13,065 nt of DNA from positions 1 through 13,065 of the forward strand of contig PXSE01000008.1 of NCBI GenBank assembly GCA_003022905.1, written 5' to 3'. Below the pieces are notes generated by a model. It was not told the DNA's origin. It did no database searches and saw only the letters and a list, made by a program, of their open reading frames with translations. Positions within the stretch are counted from its first letter, which is position 1; every line of letters begins with the position of its first letter. The stretch is from Halobacteriales archaeon QS_9_68_42. Its GTDB lineage: Archaea; Halobacteriota; Halobacteria; Halobacteriales; Haloarculaceae. Shown here one piece after another: positions 6,956 to 13,065 of the stretch. Made by a program: the position numbers and the translations under genes.

Positions 6956-6963
6956 ATATTCAA
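6956..6963 (+). promoter_or_regulatory. TATA-like box for the cobalamin operon
   Basis: The octamer atattcaa, directly after a GC-rich tract (cccggg), is centred about 30 bases before the GTG of the HAD gene. It is the only A/T-rich element close to the operon head. Confidence 0.55.
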
Positions 6964-6989
6964 GTCAGCCCCTGCGGTAGACGGCGACA

Positions 6990-7610
6990 GTGGCAGTCTC
7001 CTTCGCGCTGTTCGGGACGCTCGTTGACGCCGACCTGCCGTCGGCCCCGGCGACGGCCGTCGCGGCCGAACTCCGGGCGCGCGACGTCTCGGTGCCGCCC
7101 AACTTCGAGGCGACCTACCGCGAGACGCACGTCGACGCCCCCGAGGGCGCCGAGGTGCCGCTGCCGGCCCACCTCTCGGCGGCACTGGCCGCCCGGGGCG
7201 CCGAGACGCCGAACAACGCCGCCCGCCGGGCGGTCGTGGCCGCCTTCGACCCCGCGGTCCGGCGGCGGGACGGCGTCGAGGCGGCGCTCGCGGCCGCCCG
7301 CGAGCACGGCCCCGTCGCCGTCTGTGCCAACTGTCGCGTCCCGGAGTTGGCCCGCCGGACGCTCATCCGGACGGGCCTCCGGGGCGCCTTCGACTCCGTC
7401 GTCACGAGCGCCGCCTGCGGGTGGCGGAAGCCCGACGAGCGGGCCTTCCGGACGGTCGCCCGCCGCCTCGGGGTGCCGCCCGCCGAACTGGTCCACGTCG
7501 GCGACAACCCGGCGACCGACGGCGGTATCATCGATTCGGGCGGGCGGTTCGTCGACGTTCGCGGGACGCCGCTGTCGTCGCTCGGGTCCGAACTAGAGGT
7601 GCGACCGTGA
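6990..7610 (+). CDS. HAD-superfamily hydrolase-like protein lacking the nucleophilic Asp, head of cobalamin operon
   Basis: A 206-residue HAD-fold protein. Motif I reads SFALFGTL (residues 4-11), where haloacid-dehalogenase-type proteins have FDLFGTL; Ala6 replaces the nucleophilic Asp. The rest of the signature is present: VCANCRVP (motif II region, 111-118), GWRKPDERAF (motif III, Lys147) and HVGDNPATDGG (motif IV, Asp172, Asp177). An active relative could be a phosphatase, and its place at the head of the cobalamin operon suggests a phosphate-removing step such as the one after CobS. As read, this copy should be catalytically dead or work differently; two base changes separate Ala (gcg) from Asp (gac). 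GTG 6990 follows the TATA-like box, and the stop overlaps the cbiB start (GTGA). Confidence 0.8.
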   Translation: MAVSFALFGTLVDADLPSAPATAVAAELRARDVSVPPNFEATYRETHVDAPEGAEVPLPAHLSAALAARGAETPNNAARRAVVAAFDPAVRRRDGVEAALAAAREHGPVAVCANCRVPELARRTLIRTGLRGAFDSVVTSAACGWRKPDERAFRTVARRLGVPPAELVHVGDNPATDGGIIDSGGRFVDVRGTPLSSLGSELEVRP

Positions 7611-8527
7611 CCGATGTCCCGCTCGGCATCACCGTCGCCGTCGGGCTGGCGTTCGCCCTAGACTTGCTGGTCGGCGAGCCCCCGGCCGACTACCACCCGG
7701 TCGCGCTGTTCGGCCAGGTCGTCGGGCGGGTCGAGCGACGGGAGTGGCGGGCGCCGCGGGCCGCGGGAACCGCCGTCGCCGTGGGCTTCCCGCTCGCCGC
7801 CGCGGCCGTCGTCTACGTTGCCCTCTCGGCGACGACCGGCTTCCCCAGCATCGTCGTCTCGGTCCTGGCCGGCCTGGTCCTGTGGGTGAGCTCGAGCCTC
7901 CGGCTCCTGCTCGAGGCCGGCGAGCGCGTTATTGCACACAGCGAGCCGAACCCGGAGGCCGCACGCGAGGCGCTGCCGGCACTGGTGGGCCGGGACCCGA
8001 CATCGCTGTCGCCGCCGCTGATCCGGAGCGCGGCCGTCGAGAGCCTCGCCGAGAACCTCTCCGACGGCCTCGTGGCGCCGGTCGTCGCGTTCGTCGCCCT
8101 GTCGGCCGTCTCACTGCCGGCCGCCGCGGCGGGGGCGGCGTTCGTCAAGGCGGTCAACACGCTGGACTCGATGCTCGGCTACCCCGGCGCGTTCGGGTGG
8201 GCCAGCGCCCGGCTCGACGACGCCGTCATGTTCGTGCCGGCCCGGCTGACGGCCGTCCTGCTGGGGCCGGCCGCGGGCGACCCCGAGGCGGCCTGGCGCG
8301 CTCGCCGGTACGCTCGGACGCCGGCCTCGCCCAACGCCGGGTGGCCGATGGGGGCGCTCGCGGCCGGGCTGAACGTCCGCCTCGAGAAGCCCGGTACCTA
8401 CGCCCTCAACGAGGTCGCCGACCTCCCGACCGTCGCCGACGGCGAGGACGCAGTGGCCGTAGTCCGGCGTGCCGGAGCCGTAACCTACGTACTCTCGGCG
8501 GCCGTCGGAGTGGTACTGTGGCTGTAG
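7607..8527 (+). CDS. cbiB: Adenosylcobinamide-phosphate synthase CbiB (cobalamin biosynthesis)
   Basis: A 306-residue integral membrane protein that joins (R)-1-amino-2-propanol or its phosphate to adenosylcobyric acid, giving adenosylcobinamide (phosphate). Family motifs are LVGEPP with H30P (21-31), ESLAENLSDGLVAPV (145-159), NTLDSMLGY (184-192) and ASPNAGWPM (240-248). Hydrophobic segments lie near 8-23, 52-73, 80-98, 155-178, 207-221 and 290-306. The start GTG at 7607 overlaps the HAD stop in GTGA, and the end overlaps the cobS start by 10 bases, so translation is probably coupled. Its amine substrate would come from CobD, whose gene is disrupted three genes downstream. Length and motifs are normal for the family. 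Confidence 0.93.
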   Translation: MTDVPLGITVAVGLAFALDLLVGEPPADYHPVALFGQVVGRVERREWRAPRAAGTAVAVGFPLAAAAVVYVALSATTGFPSIVVSVLAGLVLWVSSSLRLLLEAGERVIAHSEPNPEAAREALPALVGRDPTSLSPPLIRSAAVESLAENLSDGLVAPVVAFVALSAVSLPAAAAGAAFVKAVNTLDSMLGYPGAFGWASARLDDAVMFVPARLTAVLLGPAAGDPEAAWRARRYARTPASPNAGWPMGALAAGLNVRLEKPGTYALNEVADLPTVADGEDAVAVVRRAGAVTYVLSAAVGVVLWL

Positions 8528-9273
8528 GCGACATCGGAGCGGCGCTCCGCGGCGGCGTCGGCTTCCTCACGCGGTTGCCGGTCGGGGTCGACGAGGCGGA
8601 GTGGCGCCGCTTCCAGACGTTCCCGGCGGCGTTCCCGCTGGTGGGCTACCTCGTCGGCGCCGCCGCGGCCGTTCCCTTTCTCCTGCCGCTATCGGCCCAT
8701 GCGACGGCCGCCGCCTACCTCTTCGTGCTGGTCGGCCTCGTCGGCGTCGCCCACCTCGACGGCGTCGCGGACCTCGGCGACGCCGCGGTCGTTCACGACG
8801 CCGACGACCGCCGCGAGGTCCTGAAGGACACGACGACCGGCGTCGGTGCTGTCGTCGCCATCGCGCTCGTCGTCGTGGCGCTGGCGCTCGCGGCGCTCGC
8901 GCTCGCCGACCTCCGGCCGGTCCGGGCGGCCGCCATCGTCGTCGCCGGCGAGGTGGGCGCGAAACTCGGCATGGCGACGGTGGCCTGCGTCGGCACGGCC
9001 AGCCACGACGGGCTGGGCTCGGGGTTCACCCGCAACGCGGCCCCGCCGCTGCTCGCGGGACCGCTCGTCGCCGCCCTGCCGGCCGTGCTCCTGACGGGCC
9101 TCTCGCCGGCCGCCCCCGTCGCCGTCCTGTGTGGGCCGCTCGTCGCGCTGGTCGTCGTCCGCTGGGCCGACGGCGCCCTCGGCGGCGTCAACGGCGACGT
9201 CTTCGGCGCCGTCAACGAACTCGCGCGGGTCGTCGCGCTGCACGCGGGGGTGGTCGCGTGGACGCGCTTCTGA
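8518..9273 (+). CDS. cobS: Adenosylcobinamide-GDP ribazoletransferase (cobalamin synthase) CobS
   Basis: A 251-residue membrane enzyme that joins adenosylcobinamide-GDP with alpha-ribazole (phosphate) to form adenosylcobalamin (phosphate), the last condensation of the nucleotide loop. Family motifs are FLTRLPVG (16-23), HLDGVADLGDA (79-89, with the Asp pair expected to bind metal), the KDTTTGVGA segment (103-111) and NGDVFGAVNELAR (225-237). Alternating hydrophobic stretches from residue 40 onward give about six or seven membrane helices. I chose GTG 8518, because the family begins with this short amphipathic lead into GGVGFLTRLP; it overlaps cbiB by 10 bases. The next gene starts inside its last codons. 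Length is normal. Confidence 0.93.
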   Translation: MAVGDIGAALRGGVGFLTRLPVGVDEAEWRRFQTFPAAFPLVGYLVGAAAAVPFLLPLSAHATAAAYLFVLVGLVGVAHLDGVADLGDAAVVHDADDRREVLKDTTTGVGAVVAIALVVVALALAALALADLRPVRAAAIVVAGEVGAKLGMATVACVGTASHDGLGSGFTRNAAPPLLAGPLVAALPAVLLTGLSPAAPVAVLCGPLVALVVVRWADGALGGVNGDVFGAVNELARVVALHAGVVAWTRF

Positions 9274-9815
9274 TGTGCGGCGGTCGTGGAACCCGCCTAG
9301 ACCGCGGCGAGAAGCCGCTGTTCGAGGTGGGCGGCGACCCGATGGTCGACCGCGTGCTCGCGGCGCTGGAGGGGAGCCGAATCGACCGGGTCCACGCCGT
9401 CACATCGCCGCACGTCCCTGAGACGGCGGCCCACCTCGACGGCCGGGTCCCGCATATCGAGGCGGCCGGTGAGGGGTACGTCGCCGACCTGGCCGACGCC
9501 CTCGAGTCCGTCGGCGAACCGGTCCTCACCGTTGTCTCCGACCTGCCGCTGCTGTCGGCGTCGGTCGTCGACCGGACGCTCTCGGCCCATGATGGCGGGT
9601 CGCTTACGGTCTGTGTCCCGACGGCCCTGAAGCGGGCGCTCGGGGTCAGCGCCGATTCCACCCGGAAACGGGACGGCCGCCGGCTGTCGCCGGCCGGCCT
9701 GAACGTCGTCAGCGGCGACGAGCGGGTGCGTGTTAGTTACGACGCCCGGCTCGCAGTCAACGTCAACCGCCCGGCGGACGCCGAGGTCGCGGAGGTGCTC
9801 GCCGATGGACCCTGA
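9258..9815 (+). CDS. cobY: Adenosylcobinamide-phosphate guanylyltransferase CobY
   Basis: A 185-residue nucleotidyltransferase that transfers GMP from GTP to adenosylcobinamide phosphate; it is the archaeal, non-homologous replacement for bacterial CobU. It begins with the nucleotide-binding loop LLMCGGRGTRL, followed by EKPLFEVGGDPMVDRV. VVSDLPLL near residues 93-100 supplies the metal-binding Asp. Later segments, SPAGLNVVSGD and NVNRPAD, resemble the fold's C-terminal part. The GTG at 9258 overlaps the end of cobS by 16 bases, and its stop overlaps the cobD ATG by 11 bases. This is a gap-free operon arrangement. No disruption is seen. Confidence 0.9.
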   Translation: MDALLMCGGRGTRLDRGEKPLFEVGGDPMVDRVLAALEGSRIDRVHAVTSPHVPETAAHLDGRVPHIEAAGEGYVADLADALESVGEPVLTVVSDLPLLSASVVDRTLSAHDGGSLTVCVPTALKRALGVSADSTRKRDGRRLSPAGLNVVSGDERVRVSYDARLAVNVNRPADAEVAEVLADGP

Positions 9816-10604
9816 CAGCGTCGCCGACGCCGGGCGGGTGCCCCACGGCTCCAGCGACGACCCCGACGTGGTCGACCTGAGCGCGAACATCAAGTCCCGA
9901 CGCCCGGCGGCCTCGCGGCCATCCGCCTCGCCGTCGGCGTCACCGCCTCGCCCGGCGACAGCGTCCTCGTCCCGTACCCCTCCTTCGGCGAGTACGCCCG
10001 CGAGGTGGAACTGGCTGGCGGCGACCCGGCGTTCGTTCCCCACGACGAACTGCTCGCGGCGGACCCGGCCCCGCACGCCGCGGCCGTCGTCTGTACGCCG
10101 AACAACCCGACCGGCGACTGCCCCGCGGCGGCCGACCTGCGGGCCTTCGCGGACCGATGTGCGGCGGCCGGGACGCTCCTCGTGGTCGACGAGGCGTTCC
10201 TCGGGTTCACCGAGCGGGCGTCGCTGGCCGGCCACCCCGGAACCGTGGTCGTCCGCTCGCTGACGAAGCTGTTCGGTCTGCCGGGCCTTCGGGCGGGCTT
10301 TGCGGTCGCAACCGGCGAACCCCTTGAGCGGCTCCGGACCGCCCGACCGGCGTGGTCGCTCGGCGGCCCCGCCGCGGCCGTCGGCACCCACGCCATGCGC
10401 GACGGAGCGTTCGTCGCCGAGACCCGCCGGCCGTTCCTGCTGTGTGACGTCGGGTCGGATCCCGCCGACCTGCTCGCGGCCTGCCGCGAGCGGGGCGTCG
10501 TCCTGCGGGACGCGACGACGTTCCGGGGGCTGGACAGCCACGTCCGGATCGCCGTCCGGAACCGCGAGTCGACTGAGGCGCTGTTCGACGCACTGGACGT
10601 ATGA
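9805..10604 (+). pseudogene. cobD: Threonine-phosphate decarboxylase CobD, internal deletion and frameshift
   Basis: CobD is a PLP-dependent, HisC-like enzyme that turns L-threonine phosphate into the aminopropanol phosphate used by CbiB. The ATG at 9805 starts normally (MDPDSVADAGRVPHG, then DVVDLSANI). After Ile29 the next recognisable residues are VPTPGGLAAIRLAVGV, in another frame that begins at 9894. This frame continues cleanly through SVLVPYPSFGEYAREV, VCTPNNPTGD, LVVDEAFLGF, RSLTKLFGLPG (PLP Lys codon at 10266) and on to the stop at 10602-10604. Compared with the family, about 40-50 residues are missing at the junction near 9890-9894, where the NP...SYP...section should lie. The remaining halves show no decay, so the event is recent or an assembly fault. 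The stop overlaps the cbiZ ATG (ATGA). Confidence 0.85.
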
Positions 10605-11213
10605 CCTTCGAGTACGACCGGACCGACGACCGACTGACCCTGCGGCGGCCGGGGACACGGTGGCTCTCGAACGCGGCGGTCCCGGTCGGGCGGGCCGGCG
10701 AGGGGGCGGCCCGGCCCGGCGGTACCGTGACGGCCGACGCCGCATACAATCTGACGGTTCCGGAGGGCTTCGGGCGGACCGACCTCGCGGCGTACGTGGC
10801 CGAGCGCCTCGGCGGCCCCGTTTCGGCCCCGGTCCTCCTCACCGGCGTGTCGCAGCGACACGCCCGCGGCGCCCGGTGCCGGTCGGTGACAGCCGTCGTG
10901 ACGGCCGGGCTCTCGAACCCCGCGACGCTCCCGATGCCCGGGACGGAACCCGAGCCCCCCGACCCGGAGCCCCCGGATGCCGACGGCGACCCCGGGGACG
11001 CGCCGCGACCGGGGACCGTCAACGTGTTCGTGGGCACGACGCGGAACCTGGTCGCCGGCGCGCAGGTGGGCCTGCTCGCGACTGCGGTGGAGGCGAAGAC
11101 GGCCCCTTCGGGCGAGCCTCGCGTCGCGGTACGCCGGGGAGACGGTGCCGAACCCGTCGTCGGCCGAACACGGCGTATCGACCGAGGAGACAGCGACTGT
11201 CTTCGAGCCGTGA
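10601..11213 (+). pseudogene. cbiZ: Adenosylcobinamide amidohydrolase CbiZ, internal deletion and frameshift
   Basis: CbiZ removes the aminopropanol side chain from salvaged adenosylcobinamide or pseudo-B12, giving adenosylcobyric acid that CbiB can rebuild. From ATG 10601 the protein is normal: VLLTGVSQRHARGARCRSVT and TAGLSNPA (about 78-108), then GTVNVFVGTTRNLVAGAQVG and TAVEAKT (138-167). Just after Lys166 (11096-11098) the frame loses family resemblance. The adjacent frame from about 11109 reads RASLASRYAGE, VPNPSSAEHGVSTEETATVF and ends at a stop at 11211-11213, which is the expected CbiZ C-terminus. About 40-50 residues in between (the region with the substrate-binding TTSDA-like segment) are absent. 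Unrepaired, the first frame runs on to 11248 with an Arg-rich tail. An acidic Pro/Glu/Asp-rich loop (114-137) is a halophile insertion. Confidence 0.83.
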
Positions 11214-11342
11214 CTCCGGGGCTCGCTTCGGGGTACTGCCGGCCATGATTTCACGGGTGTTCCCTCGCGGTCCCCGGCCGGAACATCTTCCGAGGACCCA
11301 TACTTCCCGGCGGGCCGTCCCGGGCGGTTACGGTCGGCAGTA

Positions 11343-12002
11343 TCAGGTTTTGTCGGGGGCTCCGACGCCGATGGTCTCCTTGATGAGGTTGGTATGACCG
11401 CGCCGGAGGCGTTCGGACAGCGCCTGGTGGCTAATGTCCAGTCGGTCGGCGATGTCACCGAGGTCGGCCTCTCGCGGCACGCCGAAGTAGCCCGCATCCC
11501 ACGCGACCCGGAGGGCCTCGTACTGCTCGTCGGTGAGACCCCATCGGCCGCTCGGCACCATGTTCATCTCGCGGACCCGGCGGATGTCGAACCCGAGGCC
11601 GTGGTTCTCGCAGAACTCAACCGTCCGGGCGAGCGTGTCGCGGTCGGGAAACATCGAACGCAGCCGCCAGCCGTCGCTCGTCCCGTAGAGGTCGAGGATG
11701 GTGGCCTCGTCTTCAGTTATCATCTGGACGGCGAGTTCGACGTCCCGTTTCCACTCCATCTTGTACAGCGACTCGTTTTTGTAACTGGCAATGCGGCTGG
11801 CCGAGCTGACGCTCGAATCGTCGGACAGTGTCGTCTGGACCGTCTCGCCGTTGGCGCCGCGAACCCAGATGAGCGGCATCACGAGGTCTTCGTCCTTCTC
11901 GACCACCCGCTGGCTCTCCACCGCGAGGTCGGAAATGGCCTGGAGCGATTCGCGGAGCGCGAACTCTTCTACAGGGATGTCGGCAACGACGATTGTCGGC
12001 AT
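11343..12002 (-). CDS. HTH-10 (Bat-type) transcriptional regulator
   Basis: A 219-residue protein. The C-terminal part, about 155-208 (GLTDEQYEALRVAWDAGYFG, then LGDIADRLDISHQALSERLR), is the HTH-10 DNA-binding domain, first described in the bacterioopsin activator Bat and very common in haloarchaea. The N-terminal about 150 residues form the alpha/beta region often seen in these regulators, without PAS or GAF signatures that I can recognise. It probably binds DNA as a dimer; its ligand and targets are unknown. It is convergent with the cobalamin operon, and a possible promoter element lies about 40 bases upstream (12038-12045). Start ATG 12002 fits: the family begins with a short beta strand like PTIVVADIP. 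Confidence 0.88.
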   Translation of the reverse strand: MPTIVVADIPVEEFALRESLQAISDLAVESQRVVEKDEDLVMPLIWVRGANGETVQTTLSDDSSVSSASRIASYKNESLYKMEWKRDVELAVQMITEDEATILDLYGTSDGWRLRSMFPDRDTLARTVEFCENHGLGFDIRRVREMNMVPSGRWGLTDEQYEALRVAWDAGYFGVPREADLGDIADRLDISHQALSERLRRGHTNLIKETIGVGAPDKT

Positions 12003-12215
12003 TACTGGAGCTTACGAACCTCATTCGACTGACAGGTAATGAAACCTCGGGTCGTGGTGACCGTGTTTGGACGGACGGTGGCCGGCTGAGCGACTGCTGG
12101 GGATGAGACTGAAAAGGACCGACGTGCACGGCGGCATAGCCGTTTTCGGAGGTCGAGGAGTTTCGATGGACCGCACGAGAGCGCCGCTCTCGTGGACGTC
12201 GCGCTCCCGGCGGCG
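12003..12215. other. Intergenic region between HTH-10 regulator and zinc-ribbon genes
   Basis: I find no gene in this 213-base gap. It contains a TATA-like minus-strand patch near 12038-12045 and a perfect hairpin at 12174-12194 next to the end of the zinc-ribbon gene. Open frames across it are shadows of the neighbours. Confidence 0.5.
12174..12194 (-). terminator. Hairpin downstream of the zinc-ribbon gene
   Basis: A perfect 9-bp stem, cacgagagc / gctctcgtg, with a 3-base loop lies 22 bases beyond the stop of the minus-strand zinc-ribbon gene. No T-run follows directly. It may be a transcript end or an RNA-stabilising stem; a dyad operator is also possible. Confidence 0.4.
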
Positions 12216-12368
12216 CTACCGGCTGTCCGACGGGACCTCCGGTCCGTCGCGGATACGCCGCCCGCAGTCGACGCAGACGAAGCGCTCGTCGATGGTCTCG
12301 ACGACCGGCGCATTGCACTCCAGACACTTGATCTTCGCGTCGCGAACGGCTCGTGGGTATCGAGACAT
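12216..12368 (-). CDS. Small zinc-ribbon protein
   Basis: A 50-residue protein beginning MSRYPRAVRDAKIKCLECNA. Four cysteines in two pairs, CLEC and CVDC, separated by 15 residues, make a classic zinc ribbon. A basic, disordered N-terminus precedes it and a short acidic tail (ending PSDSR) follows. Proteins of this size are common in haloarchaea, and several small zinc-finger proteins there affect gene expression, but this one has no function I can assign. I chose ATG 12368 because a TATA-like cgtattcgg lies about 28 bases upstream (minus strand) and the longer frame, from 12530, would cross GC hairpins and low-complexity sequence. Confidence 0.7.
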   Translation of the reverse strand: MSRYPRAVRDAKIKCLECNAPVVETIDERFVCVDCGRRIRDGPEVPSDSR

Positions 12369-12390
12369 CGACGGAACGGTGGGCCCCGAC

Positions 12391-12400
12391 CCGAATACGG
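12391..12400 (-). promoter_or_regulatory. TATA-like element of the zinc-ribbon gene
   Basis: The minus strand reads ccgtattcgg, centred about 28 bases before the ATG at 12368, consistent with a leaderless transcript. The match to an archaeal TATA box is weak. Confidence 0.35.
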
Positions 12401-12457
12401 ACGCTGCTTGCAGTAGCAGGGGTTGTATGCAACGCGCTTCTAACTGGTAAGAACTGA

Positions 12458-12508
12458 CCGTCGCCCGGTCGAGCGGACCGTGTACAGGACGAGGAAGACG
12501 GGCGACGG
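12458..12508. repeat. Perfect 10-bp inverted repeat
   Basis: The arms ccgtcgcccg (12458-12467) and cgggcgacgg (12499-12508) are exact inverted copies separated by 31 bases, in the gap between otsB and the zinc-ribbon gene. They could fold or bind a dimeric regulator, but GC-rich 10-mers are not rare here. Confidence 0.4.
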
Positions 12509-12515
12509 CGGCCGA

Positions 12516-12538
12516 GCCACCGAGCGGCACTCGGTGGC
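12516..12538 (-). terminator. Hairpin downstream of otsB
   Basis: A perfect 9-bp stem, gccaccgag / ctcggtggc, with a 5-base loop lies about 59 bases beyond the otsB stop. A second ccgag / ctcgg pair could extend it with a bulge. A pyrimidine-rich stretch follows on the minus strand, so a terminator is plausible. Confidence 0.45.
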
Positions 12539-12596
12539 CCTCGGCGTTTCGGGGACTGCCCGCGTTTTCATCTCACGCCCGGTCGCGGGGATGTCG

Positions 12597-13065
12597 TTAC
12601 GGGCCGGTGTCGCCGTCCGGAGGCCCGGCCGCGGGGTGCACCTCGTCGGCGAGCCACACGAGAAATGTGCACACGCCGTCGACGTCGTGGACGCGGTAGT
12701 CGGCGGCGGAGGGACGGTCCCCGACGAGAACACCCACGCTCCAGCAGGAGCGGTCTTCGAGCGCCTCGAAGGCGTCCTCGTCGGTGACGTCGTCCCCGAC
12801 GTACACCGTGGAGGCGCGTTCACCGTCGTCGATGAGTTCGCACACTGCCTCGCCCTTGTGCCACTCGACGTCGGGCCGCATCTCGACTATCTTCCGGCCC
12901 TCGGTGGCGACCAGGGCCGGCTCGTCGGAGAGGGCCCCCCGGACGGCAGCCCGCACGGTCGCGTGATCGGCGTCGGCCCCGCGGTGGTGGACCGTCGCGG
13001 TCACGCCCTTGTCCTCGATGCGACAGTCCGGGTACGCCGCGAGGCGCTCGGCGACGTCCCCGATG
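12597..13065 (-). CDS. otsB: Trehalose-6-phosphate phosphatase OtsB (5' partial)
   Basis: The 3' part of a HAD-superfamily trehalose-phosphatase, which dephosphorylates trehalose 6-phosphate made by OtsA; trehalose is a compatible solute in many haloarchaea. The frame is open to the window edge, where it reads VAERLAAYPDCRIEDKGVTA, matching the family cap region. Next come EGRKIVEMRPDVEWHKGEAV, with the substrate-binding segment and Lys, and VYVGDDVTDEDAFEAL, the HAD motif IV with paired Asp. The C-terminal tail is acidic. Motif I (the nucleophile) lies outside the window. The gene points toward the zinc-ribbon gene with a hairpin between them. An otsA neighbour would be expected upstream, beyond the edge, but cannot be seen. 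Confidence 0.88.
   Translation of the reverse strand, partial: IGDVAERLAAYPDCRIEDKGVTATVHHRGADADHATVRAAVRGALSDEPALVATEGRKIVEMRPDVEWHKGEAVCELIDDGERASTVYVGDDVTDEDAFEALEDRSCWSVGVLVGDRPSAADYRVHDVDGVCTFLVWLADEVHPAAGPPDGDTGP

Larger units (their letters stand above)
6749..6989. promoter_or_regulatory. Divergent intergenic region between lipoprotein/molybdoenzyme and cobalamin operon
   Basis: This 241-base gap separates divergent transcription units. Around 6798-6873 it is markedly A/T-rich for this genome. It holds minus-strand TATA-like sequences, a ggggg / ccccc flanked GC segment around 6900-6929, and a plus-strand TATA-like box next to the HAD gene. I see no coding region in it and no recognisable cobalamin riboswitch. 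Confidence 0.5.

Noticed and set aside
11234..11342. Inverted 8-mers tactgccg / cggcagta flanking the gap between cbiZ and the HTH-10 gene
   Set aside because: They are short, about 90 bases apart, in GC-rich DNA; chance is the simplest explanation.
9297..11497. Long minus-strand open frames opposite cobY, cobD and cbiZ
   Set aside because: They read as Arg/Pro/Ser-rich low complexity, while the plus-strand frames carry clear CobY, CobD and CbiZ motifs.
12067..12450. A plus-strand frame of 127 residues
   Set aside because: It is the complement of the zinc-ribbon gene plus noncoding hairpins and has no recognisable domain.
1..13065. tRNA, rRNA, CRISPR arrays, insertion sequences or attachment sites
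   Set aside because: None was seen: no clover-leaf arms, no regularly spaced repeats, no transposase or integrase motifs and no terminal inverted repeats.

Overview
The window is a GC-rich segment of a haloarchaeal (class Halobacteria) chromosome. The reasons are the Asp/Glu/Ala-rich translations, the GTG starts, the genes preceded by A/T-rich TATA-like boxes about 25-30 bases from the start codon (leaderless style), the HTH-10 (Bat-type) regulator and the archaeal cobalamin gene set. The species cannot be named from the sequence.

Layout. The left third (1-4355, plus strand) carries the 3' end of a histidine kinase, a DEDD-type 3'-5' exonuclease (RNase H fold), a lipoate-protein ligase/octanoyltransferase-like protein, an M24 (Xaa-Pro aminopeptidase/creatinase-fold) protein and an inositol-monophosphatase-family enzyme. 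The middle (4385-6748, minus strand) has a small membrane protein and a winged-helix regulator, both frameshifted, then a membrane-anchored sulfite-oxidase-type molybdoenzyme and, upstream of it, a small lipoprotein gene with two apparent compensating frameshifts. From 6990 to 11213 (plus strand) there is a tightly overlapping cobalamin nucleotide-loop/salvage operon: HAD protein, cbiB, cobS, cobY, cobD, cbiZ. Its last two genes, cobD and cbiZ, each lack an internal stretch and change frame. The right end (minus strand) has an HTH-10 regulator, a 50-residue zinc-ribbon protein and the 3' part of trehalose-phosphatase (otsB).

How the genes work together. CbiB joins aminopropanol phosphate (made by CobD) to adenosylcobyric acid. 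CobY activates adenosylcobinamide phosphate with GTP and CobS adds the lower-ligand nucleoside. CbiZ trims salvaged corrinoids back to adenosylcobyric acid. As written, the sequence would supply only CbiB, CobS and CobY intact. The other genes look like independent housekeeping or redox functions.

The most notable pattern is quality or decay: five genes (4385-4681, 4685-4962, 6593-6748, 9805-10604, 10601-11213) are disrupted, while the large neighbouring genes are intact. The sequence alone cannot separate real pseudogenes from assembly or sequencing error. The best biological oddities are an M24 protein that has lost three of five metal-ligand positions, a HAD protein without its nucleophilic Asp, and a twin-arginine-like motif in front of the last membrane helix of the molybdoenzyme. 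I did not find a convincing new defence or mobile system.
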